Shown piece after piece: positions 1-6,377 of a stretch of 10,534 nucleotides of DNA (the stretch's first letter is position 1; every line of letters starts with the position of its first letter). The translations under genes and the position numbers were made by a program. Location of the stretch: positions 1 through 10,534 of the forward strand of contig JAHHTO010000082.1 in the NCBI GenBank assembly GCA_020024595.1, in the 5' to 3' direction. Below the pieces are notes generated by a model. That model ran no database searches and was not told the origin of the DNA. It was given only the letters and a program-made list of their open reading frames with translations. This stretch comes from Schaedlerella sp. (lineage in GTDB: Bacteria; Bacillota; Clostridia; Lachnospirales; Lachnospiraceae).

Positions 1-55
1 GTAGCATTAGGTACATTCACATCATTGTGTAACAAGAGTGTAAGATGAAAAACTC
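1..55. other. left-edge sequence with no recognised gene
   Basis: The bases between the window edge and the operon terminator contain no convincing coding region, ribosome binding site or repeat. They are probably intergenic DNA or the end of something lying outside the window. Confidence 0.4.
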
Positions 56-105
56 CCCTAAAAAGAAAATCGTCAGAACCGGCATTTACCGAAACTGGCG
101 ATTTT
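56..105 (-). terminator. intrinsic terminator of the operon
   Basis: A hairpin begins six bases after the alcohol dehydrogenase stop codon. The arms are 89-105 and 66-82, with a 6-base loop at 83-88. The outer stem pairs AAAATCG with CGATTTT. The inner part is interrupted by one C/A and two T/T mismatches before the closing CGG/CCG. On the minus strand the stem is followed by a T-rich run (complement of 56-64). The + strand also has a run of T after the stem (102-106), so it could end transcription from both sides. Confidence 0.8.
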
Positions 106-110
106 TCTAA

Positions 111-1256
111 TCAAAGCGCTTTTTTGTATAATTCAATCATATCTTTTACCATTGTCTGTCTCGGATTTGCTAATACATTTGCACTCTTCATGGCATCTTC
201 TGCCATCTGTGGGATTTTGTCTTCGGTAACTCCAACTTCTGAAAGTGACTTTGGAATACCTAATTCTGCATTTAGCTTTTTCACAGCATCCGTCAGCATT
301 TCCGGTTTAAAACTATCTATCTTCGTCTCACCACTAATATAGCGATACATCACTTCATACCGCCCACAATCTGCCAATGCATTATATTCCACGACTGTTG
401 GAAGAATGACTGCATTTGCCACACCATGCGGCACATGAAAATATGCACTAACCGGATGGCTCATAGCATGAACATTTCCAAGTTTTGCCCACGCAAATGC
501 AATTCCGGCAAAATTACACCCTGCCATCATAGCACAGGCCGCTTCCTCATCCTTTCTGTTTGCAACAAAACGACGGATATTTCCCCCGATCAATTCCATT
601 GCTTTCTCCGCCATTGCATCAGAAAACGGAGTCGCCATCACAGAAACATATGCTTCCATTGCATGAATCAACGCGTCAATTCCGCAAGATGCCGCTATAG
701 ATGCCGGTGCCGTCATAATCAATTCTGGATCAAGCACGGCATATTTCGGAATAATTTCATAACTAATCACAGATAGTTTGTAATTTCTCTTTACATCTGT
801 AATAACTGCAGATGCAGTTACTTCACTTCCAGTTCCTGCAGTTGTAGGAATGGCAATCATCGGAACAATCGGTCCAGGTACTTTACACAAACCTTCATAA
901 TCTGTAATCTCACCGCCGAAATTTACCAAAACGCCAACTGCCTTTGCCACATCCATAGGACTCCCGCCCCCCAATGCCACAAGACTGGTCGCTCCACATT
1001 CTTTATACAAAGCAACCGCTTCATTTACAATCTCAATGGTTGGATTCGGAACAACCTCCAGATAAGCAGTACACTGAATCCCACTCCCTTCGATTATGTC
1101 CTGGATCTTTTTCACTACACCGATTTGTTCCAGACCATGGTCTGATACAAGAAATACATGTTCAGAATTCGCTTCTTTTAATATTTGTGGAAGTTTTTTT
1201 AAACTTCCCACTCCAAACTCAATATTCTGCGGTATTCTAAAACTAAAATCTTTCAT
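111..1256 (-). CDS. hpfD: iron-containing alcohol dehydrogenase, probable sulfopropionaldehyde reductase
   Basis: This 381-residue protein is a full-length group III (iron-dependent) alcohol dehydrogenase, a soluble NAD(P)H-dependent enzyme. The nucleotide-binding motif GGGSPMD lies at 96-102. The family's metal ligands are all visible: D194 and H198 (GIDALIH), H263 (NVHAMSHP) and H277 (HVPHG). The ATG is fixed by an in-frame TGA only three codons upstream; a GAGGAG lies 12 bases before it, a rather long spacing. It is the last gene of the operon, 77 bases after the CoA-ligase alpha subunit and directly before the terminator. The inferred role is to reduce the aldehyde made by the glycyl radical enzyme and so reoxidise NADH. 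In DHPS fermentation this would be HpfD, making 3-hydroxypropanesulfonate. Sulfoacetaldehyde reductases and 1,3-propanediol dehydrogenases belong to the same family, so the exact substrate and the symbol are tentative. Confidence 0.72.
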   Translation of the reverse strand: MKDFSFRIPQNIEFGVGSLKKLPQILKEANSEHVFLVSDHGLEQIGVVKKIQDIIEGSGIQCTAYLEVVPNPTIEIVNEAVALYKECGATSLVALGGGSPMDVAKAVGVLVNFGGEITDYEGLCKVPGPIVPMIAIPTTAGTGSEVTASAVITDVKRNYKLSVISYEIIPKYAVLDPELIMTAPASIAASCGIDALIHAMEAYVSVMATPFSDAMAEKAMELIGGNIRRFVANRKDEEAACAMMAGCNFAGIAFAWAKLGNVHAMSHPVSAYFHVPHGVANAVILPTVVEYNALADCGRYEVMYRYISGETKIDSFKPEMLTDAVKKLNAELGIPKSLSEVGVTEDKIPQMAEDAMKSANVLANPRQTMVKDMIELYKKAL

Positions 1257-1333
1257 TCTGCTCTTTCACTCCTCTTTTTTTCCATTGATGTTTACAGCAG
1301 TTCTCTTTCTTCTGTTATAAAACAATCCGCTTT

Positions 1334-2251
1334 TCAGTCAATCTGTGGTTCCAACGTTTTCAGCCTTCCGCCTGTACGTGTATTATACTCATCAATATAT
1401 TCCACAATTTTCCCAAGTGTCGGGCAGACTGTAACACCTGCATTTTCAAGTGCTGTAACTTTCGATTTTACGGTTCCCATTCCACCGCTTACAATCGCTC
1501 CGGCATGTCCCATCCGCTTATTTTCTGGTGCATACATTCCTGCAATATACGCATATACCGGTTTTTTCAGTTCTAGTTCTTTAATCTTAGCTGCTGCCAT
1601 CTCTTCGCTTGTTCCACCGATTTCCCCAATCATGACAATTGCATCTGTCTCTTCATCTTCCGCAAACAGTTCCAACACATCTGCATGATTCATCCCTATA
1701 ATAGAATCTCCTCCGATTCCCACACAGGCAGAAAGTCCAAATCCCTTAAATGTCAGATTCGATGCTGTCTCATGTGTCAATGTTCCGCTTCTTGAAATGA
1801 TTCCAATATGTCCTTTTCCATAAATATAATCCGGCATAATTCCTAGTTTGGATTCTCCTGGAGAAATCACACCAATTGTATTTGGTCCAATCACTCGGGC
1901 ACCCAGTGTTTTTGCTTCATTTACCACTTCAAGTGCATCCAATACCGGCACAAACTCTGTAATAATAACCAGAAGTTTGATGCCTTCATGTAAAGCCTTC
2001 ATCGCTGCTTCTTTTACAAATTTTGGAGGAACCAGAAGCATCGCAGACTTAATTCCCGGAAATTCTTTTCTTGCATCCGCTACGGTTTCGAATACAGGCA
2101 CACCTTCGACTTTCTCCCCACCTTTTCCCGGCACAACGCCAGCAAGGAGTTTTGCACCACTTTCCAAAGTGCGTTTGCAGTGAATACGCCCTTGTTTACC
2201 TGTGATACCGATAATCATAAGTTCAGTATCTTGATTGATCAGAATACTCAT
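1334..2251 (-). CDS. ADP-forming acyl-CoA synthetase, alpha subunit (SucD-like)
   Basis: At 305 residues this is a typical length for the alpha subunit of succinyl-CoA synthetase-type CoA ligases. The N-terminal CoA-binding Rossmann domain has GITGKQG at 15-21. The phosphorylated histidine is H249 in GHAGAI, followed by SGGMGT. The segment at 121-132 reads IGPNTIGVISPG; SucD enzymes typically have Asn-Cys here, so Thr125 replaces that Cys. The start lies one base after the beta stop codon, and its ribosome binding site lies inside the end of the beta gene, so the two subunits are translationally coupled. With beta it would convert an acyl-CoA, ADP and phosphate into a free acid, CoA and ATP. 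Its setting beside a CoA-acylating aldehyde dehydrogenase makes 3-sulfopropionyl-CoA the favoured substrate (HpfY/HpfZ type). Sulfoacetyl-CoA (SauCD type) is the alternative. A TCA-cycle role is unlikely in this context. Confidence 0.85.
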   Translation of the reverse strand: MSILINQDTELMIIGITGKQGRIHCKRTLESGAKLLAGVVPGKGGEKVEGVPVFETVADARKEFPGIKSAMLLVPPKFVKEAAMKALHEGIKLLVIITEFVPVLDALEVVNEAKTLGARVIGPNTIGVISPGESKLGIMPDYIYGKGHIGIISRSGTLTHETASNLTFKGFGLSACVGIGGDSIIGMNHADVLELFAEDEETDAIVMIGEIGGTSEEMAAAKIKELELKKPVYAYIAGMYAPENKRMGHAGAIVSGGMGTVKSKVTALENAGVTVCPTLGKIVEYIDEYNTRTGGRLKTLEPQID

Positions 2252-2252
2252 C

Positions 2253-3386
2253 TTACTGCGCCTCCTTTATTTTCAATAATGTCTGTACTGCTTCATCCGT
2301 TGTACCATATTTTGTTTGTGGAAATCCAAGTTCTTCATAAATTGCCCATCCCTGTTCTTGATTAAATCCACGACTCTTTACAACAACTTTCTTTTTTATC
2401 CCCAGTTCTTTATATGCACGGGCAATTCCATCTGCCATATCCGCACAGTTATTAATACCACCAAAGACATTGATCAAAATATAATTAGTTGATTCATTTT
2501 GTAACAAAATCTTCATCGCCTGATATGTTTTCTCAGCAGTTACACCACCTCCCAGATCCAGAAAATTGTTAACACGACCACCATAATGACGAATCGTATC
2601 CATCGTAGCCATTCCTATTCCGGCGCCGCCTGCCATGGTTGCGATATCTCCCTCTGAATCCAATTCCACATAAGTCAGATCATAAGCTTCCGCTTCCTCC
2701 TCTTGCGGTGACTTCTTCTGTGCCGTACGTGGAAGGATTGTATAATCTCCCTGGCGTATCAGGCTATTATCATCGATTACTAATTTGGAGTCAATTGCCA
2801 ACAAACTTCCGTCTTCGAGAACTGCCAATGGATTGATCTCAATTGTAGTTGCATCCAATTCAAAACAAGCTCGACAAAGTTTTTCTGCAATATCTACCAC
2901 TTCATTCAGCCGTTCCTCCGGCAAATCAAAAATAGAGGCAGCTTTTAAAAATGCATCTTTTTCAAAGTCTGGCGTGCAATTTAATCTCAACAACTTCTCT
3001 GGTGCAGTTGCTGCCAGTTCTTCAATTTCCATACCCCCATAGGGTGTGAATAACATCACCATTGCACGATTCTTTACATCCAATGTCATCCCAAGATAAT
3101 ATTCTTCTACAATCGGAAGAAAACCACAGGCAATCACACCTTCCATATGCTTTCCATTGATTGTAATTCCCTCAATAATTTTCTTTACTTCACGCAGTTC
3201 ATCCTCCGACTTAACCACACGAACCGCTCCGGCTTTTCCTCTTTTTCCTGAAAGAATCTGACCTTTCAATACACAGGGGTATGAAATCTTTTCTGGAATT
3301 TCATCGCCTTTTAGGAGGATACTATCATTCACCGGAATACCAAAACGTTCTAATTGTGCTTTTCCCTCGATTTCCAAATAGTCCAT
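2253..3386 (-). CDS. ADP-forming acyl-CoA synthetase, beta subunit (SucC-like, ATP-grasp)
   Basis: This 377-residue protein has the usual size of the beta subunit of succinyl-CoA synthetase-like ligases. The N-terminal ATP-grasp domain contains the lysine- and glycine-rich nucleotide loop (KGQILSGKRGKAG, 41-53). The likely Mg ligands are N185 (EINPLAV) and D199 (AIDSKLV), with the same 14-residue spacing as in E. coli SucC. The C-terminal ligase domain carries FLDLGGGVT (276-283) and NVFGGI (306-311). A GGGAG ribosome binding site lies 7 bases before the ATG. Upstream, towards the aldehyde dehydrogenase, is a 92-base gap with a strong hairpin. Together with the alpha subunit it should form ATP by substrate-level phosphorylation from the acyl-CoA made by the preceding enzyme. 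The acyl specificity cannot be read from the sequence by eye; sulfopropionyl-CoA is inferred from the operon. Confidence 0.85.
   Translation of the reverse strand: MDYLEIEGKAQLERFGIPVNDSILLKGDEIPEKISYPCVLKGQILSGKRGKAGAVRVVKSEDELREVKKIIEGITINGKHMEGVIACGFLPIVEEYYLGMTLDVKNRAMVMLFTPYGGMEIEELAATAPEKLLRLNCTPDFEKDAFLKAASIFDLPEERLNEVVDIAEKLCRACFELDATTIEINPLAVLEDGSLLAIDSKLVIDDNSLIRQGDYTILPRTAQKKSPQEEEAEAYDLTYVELDSEGDIATMAGGAGIGMATMDTIRHYGGRVNNFLDLGGGVTAEKTYQAMKILLQNESTNYILINVFGGINNCADMADGIARAYKELGIKKKVVVKSRGFNQEQGWAIYEELGFPQTKYGTTDEAVQTLLKIKEAQ
2261..2268 (-). promoter_or_regulatory. ribosome binding site of the alpha subunit, inside the beta gene
   Basis: AAAGGAGG on the minus strand sits 9 bases before the alpha ATG and within the last codons of the beta subunit. 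The stop-start junction is TAA-G-ATG. This layout couples translation and favours equal amounts of the two subunits. Confidence 0.85.
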
Positions 3387-3407
3387 ATATACACTCCCTT
3401 TCTAAAT

Positions 3408-3438
3408 ACCACAGCGCCATATTTTCTGGCGCTGTGGT
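3408..3438. repeat. perfect 12-bp inverted repeat (hairpin) between operon genes
   Basis: ACCACAGCGCCA (3408-3419) is repeated exactly in inverted form at 3427-3438 with a 7-base loop. It is the most GC-rich stem in the intergenic DNA. Neither strand has a T-run after it, so it does not look like a rho-independent terminator. It lies between the aldehyde dehydrogenase stop and the ribosome binding site of the CoA-ligase beta gene, leaving that site free. An mRNA processing or stabilising stem that adjusts the ratio of upstream to downstream products is a reasonable guess. Confidence 0.8.
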
Positions 3439-3478
3439 CAAATGACAATGTTACTTTTCTATTGTGATTGGTTCAGCC

Positions 3479-4840
3479 TTATGATTCCCATACAAGTTCC
3501 GGATTCGGAAGATAGGATTCCTCATATGGATATCCGACACGGGTAATATTCATTAGATGTTCATAGTTAAAGTTATCACTAAAGCTGTTGTTTCCCCAAG
3601 AACCACATCCCAGTGTTGTTGTCGGTGTAAAACCATTTGTCGGACTTCCCCCACCTGTCGTTCCCGCCGGCTGATTCACAATGACACGTGATACGGAACA
3701 TTCAATTGCTGCATATTCTACATGTTCTGGAGTATTGGAATGAATTGCAATACTGTGTCCCTTTCCTTCATATTCCAAATTTACCACCATCATAGCAACA
3801 CCTTCTTCAAAGGTTTCATATGGATATACCGCAATCACCGGACAAAGTTTTTCACGGCAGAGATCATCTGCACGTCCGATAGCATCCGCTTTTACTACGA
3901 TGGCACGGGTTCCTTCCGGCACATCCAGCCCCAGTTTTTCTCCTGCCTGAGCTGCCGTTAGCCCAACAACCTCCCTGCTGATCGGTCCTCCTTCCGGAAA
4001 TAGACCTTCTCTTACCTTTGCTACTTCTTCCGGGTCATCCACATAATATCCACCATGGTTCTTCATTTCTTCCACAAATTCATCAAACTTCTCTTTCGGA
4101 GCAAAAGCTGTCTGCTCACCTAAGCAGATTAGTCCGTTATCGAAACTACGTCCTGCCAAAATTTTCTCTGCCGCTTCTCCCAGATTCACGTCACGGTCTA
4201 CAATACACTGTACGTTACCTTGTCCCACACCAAGAGAAGGCTTTCCACTGGAATATGCAGCCTTTACCATTCCCGGCCCACCTGTGGCCACTACCACATC
4301 TGCCATACTCATCAGCGCTCCGCTGTCTTCGATTGAAACTTGTTCCAATCCGAGTACAAGTTCTTTTGGAAGCCCAATTTTTTCCAACTCTGCCTGAAAC
4401 ATTTCCACAAGTAGCTTTGTACATTTTACAGCTCTTGGATGGGGAGCAAAGATAATGGAATTTCTGGTTTTCAGTGCAGAAGCAGCATTTCCCATCGGCG
4501 TAACAACAGGATTTGTAGATGGGATAATTGCCGCAACCACACCCATCGGTTTTGCAATTTCCAACATTCTACGCTCTTCTATCCGTCTGATAATACCTAC
4601 CGTTTTTTTCCCTTTCAGACTTTGCCAGATCAATGCAGATTTATTCCGGCATTTTGCAATTTTATCTGTAACACTACCCATGCGAGATTCTTCAGCTGCC
4701 ATTTTCCCCAACATCTCCGCATTATCATAGACAATTTTACAGATTGCACGTGCCGCCATATCTGCCTGCTCTTGCGATGCAAATTCAAACTGCTTCTGCG
4801 CCGTTTTTGAACTGATAATCAATTCTTCTACTGTACTCAT
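3479..4840 (-). CDS. CoA-acylating aldehyde dehydrogenase, probable sulfopropionaldehyde dehydrogenase (HpfX-like)
   Basis: The 453-residue protein belongs to the CoA-dependent aldehyde dehydrogenases (the EutE, AdhE N-terminal and SauS group). These oxidise an aldehyde with NAD+ and CoA to an acyl-CoA. Visible motifs are PSTNPVVTP (107-115), a cofactor-binding region from TGGPGMVKAA to GVGQGN (187-209), the catalytic Cys239 in DNGLICLGEQ, and the C-terminal LGCGSWGNNS (410-419). The frame stays open 13 codons further upstream, but AGGAGG stands 8 bases before the internal ATG at 4838-4840, which is taken as the start. There is no obvious N-terminal encapsulation helix and no shell gene nearby, so it is probably free in the cytosol. 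It lies between the transporter and the CoA ligase and would supply the ligase. In DHPS fermentation it corresponds to the HpfX step. A sulfoacetaldehyde dehydrogenase (SauS) role is the main alternative. Confidence 0.8.
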   Translation of the reverse strand: MSTVEELIISSKTAQKQFEFASQEQADMAARAICKIVYDNAEMLGKMAAEESRMGSVTDKIAKCRNKSALIWQSLKGKKTVGIIRRIEERRMLEIAKPMGVVAAIIPSTNPVVTPMGNAASALKTRNSIIFAPHPRAVKCTKLLVEMFQAELEKIGLPKELVLGLEQVSIEDSGALMSMADVVVATGGPGMVKAAYSSGKPSLGVGQGNVQCIVDRDVNLGEAAEKILAGRSFDNGLICLGEQTAFAPKEKFDEFVEEMKNHGGYYVDDPEEVAKVREGLFPEGGPISREVVGLTAAQAGEKLGLDVPEGTRAIVVKADAIGRADDLCREKLCPVIAVYPYETFEEGVAMMVVNLEYEGKGHSIAIHSNTPEHVEYAAIECSVSRVIVNQPAGTTGGGSPTNGFTPTTTLGCGSWGNNSFSDNFNYEHLMNITRVGYPYEESYLPNPELVWES

Positions 4841-4848
4841 TTTCAAAT

Positions 4849-4854
4849 CCTCCT
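4849..4854 (-). promoter_or_regulatory. ribosome binding site that fixes the aldehyde dehydrogenase start
   Basis: A perfect AGGAGG on the minus strand sits 8 bases before the ATG at 4838-4840. The more upstream in-frame ATG codons would place this site inside the coding region, so the shorter protein is preferred. Confidence 0.85.
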
Positions 4855-4913
4855 GTCCTATTTTATTCATAGTATACAAAGACCGAAATACCGCTTCTGA
4901 TACATTCCTTTTT

Positions 4914-6338
4914 CTAGAAACTTAAGTATGAAACATTACTGAAATACGGCCAGAAATTGATGCACACATATCCGACCACAAGAACAACCACAAATCTTAC
5001 AAGCAGCATCGGAAGTCCTTTCTTCATCATGACACCCGGATCCAATCCATAAGATACGGGTACTGCACGAACACTGACTGGAAGTAAGAATTCTGCATTC
5101 ATTGCAATAATGCCAACTAGCCAATACGGAATCGGATTCAGCCCCATCTGTGTCGCAAAAGACAAAATAATCGGGATCGTAACAGCTGCCGAAACTGTTG
5201 AATTTGTCGCCTCGGAAATTAATATTGCAAAAACTGCAAAGATAACCAATGTCAAAAATCCTCCATCCAGATTCATCCCCGATACAAGCTGTGCAATTCC
5301 TGCCCCGGCTCCTGATTTATTTACCAGTTCTCCAAGTGCAAGACCACCTCCGAAGAGCATCATCATTCCCCATAATGTCCCTTCTTGCGCTGCCTCCCAT
5401 GTAAGAATTGGTTTTTTTGCAACTGTAACAAAGAAGGAAACACTTCCAAGAATCACAAATACATAAGCAGGCGCCAGACCCGGCAGAATACTTGCATAAA
5501 GCGGCCGTGTGAATGCACCAATCATAGCAAGAATAAATAGTGCTCCAACAATCTTTTCTTCTCGTTTCATTTTTCCAAGTTTTGAAAGTTCTTTTTCAAA
5601 ATACTCTTTTGTGCCATTGATAGGTTCTTCTTTTCTGTACATAAACAGCATGGCAGCAAGCATTACCACTGTAGAAATAACAAAAAACGGGAGAATTCTG
5701 AGTACCCAGTCAATATACATGAATTCTTTTCCAGTCAAATCCTGAAGGAAAGAAATCGCTGCCACATTCATGGCTCCTCCAAGCGGAGAACCAACACCTC
5801 CAAGCCCTGCTCCCCATCCAATACACAATAAAATTGGGACTGCAGGTTTGGATTTTGAAATGTCATCATATCCTGCGGCATGCAACATTGCAACCGCGAT
5901 TGGACAGAACAACGCAACCACTGCAATATTAGGAAGCACCGTAGAAAACAACATGCTGGCAATCAGCCAGACAATAATCTGTGACTTAATTGTCGGTCCA
6001 ACAATAGAAAGTACTTTCAATGCAATTCTTCTGTCAAGTCCTGTCGATTTCCAAGGAATTGTCAAAAAGCAGGACCCCAGTATCAAAATGATACTATCTG
6101 AAAAATATCTGGAAATTACATTTTCCATAGGAATGATATTAAACAATGCATTTGCCATAATCGGAACAAATGCTGTAACAGTAATGTTAACAGGACGCGT
6201 TACCCACCAGAATATCATCCATAGCAGAACTCCTACTGCCTCTGCTCCTGCTAATGTAAGCGTACCTCTAAATGCAAAAACACAAATTGCAAACAAAACC
6301 GGTCCCAATACGATATAAAACAAACGTTTTTTATCCAT
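4914..6338 (-). CDS. DASS/SLC13-type anion transporter
   Basis: This 474-residue, very hydrophobic protein has about a dozen membrane segments and resembles the divalent anion:sodium symporter (DASS, SLC13/CitT/INDY) family in length and layout. The N-terminal half has RPVNITVTAFVP (48-59). The two positions where the family usually carries Ser-Asn-Thr motifs are altered: FSTVLPNIAV at 131-140 and SEATNSTVSAA at 375-385. Known members carry di- and tricarboxylates or sulfate. Lying between the glycyl radical enzyme and the aldehyde dehydrogenase, it implies that the pathway's substrate, or an exchanged product, is an anion. An organosulfonate such as DHPS fits. The start is set at the second in-frame ATG because AAGGAG stands 6 bases before it; the first ATG, five codons upstream, lacks a good site. 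Uptake, export of the sulfonate products, or exchange are all possible. Confidence 0.8.
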   Translation of the reverse strand: MDKKRLFYIVLGPVLFAICVFAFRGTLTLAGAEAVGVLLWMIFWWVTRPVNITVTAFVPIMANALFNIIPMENVISRYFSDSIILILGSCFLTIPWKSTGLDRRIALKVLSIVGPTIKSQIIVWLIASMLFSTVLPNIAVVALFCPIAVAMLHAAGYDDISKSKPAVPILLCIGWGAGLGGVGSPLGGAMNVAAISFLQDLTGKEFMYIDWVLRILPFFVISTVVMLAAMLFMYRKEEPINGTKEYFEKELSKLGKMKREEKIVGALFILAMIGAFTRPLYASILPGLAPAYVFVILGSVSFFVTVAKKPILTWEAAQEGTLWGMMMLFGGGLALGELVNKSGAGAGIAQLVSGMNLDGGFLTLVIFAVFAILISEATNSTVSAAVTIPIILSFATQMGLNPIPYWLVGIIAMNAEFLLPVSVRAVPVSYGLDPGVMMKKGLPMLLVRFVVVLVVGYVCINFWPYFSNVSYLSF

Positions 6339-6377
6339 GTCTTTCTCCTTCATGTATGATTCTTTTTTATGCCATTT

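Noticed and set aside
3408..3438. Hairpin as an operon-ending terminator
   Set aside because: No T-run follows the stem on either strand, and the genes on both sides belong to one pathway.
4018..4455. Open frame of 145 codons on the + strand inside the aldehyde dehydrogenase gene
   Set aside because: It is antisense to a gene with full family motifs and has no sign of a start signal or a known domain.
4841..4879. Thirteen extra N-terminal residues on the aldehyde dehydrogenase, possibly an encapsulation peptide
   Set aside because: A perfect AGGAGG lies within this stretch at the right distance from the internal ATG, so the stretch is most likely untranslated. It also does not look like an amphipathic encapsulation helix.
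5770..6318. Open frame of 182 codons on the + strand inside the transporter gene
   Set aside because: It is the antisense shadow of a membrane protein gene; no ribosome binding site or recognisable domain supports it.
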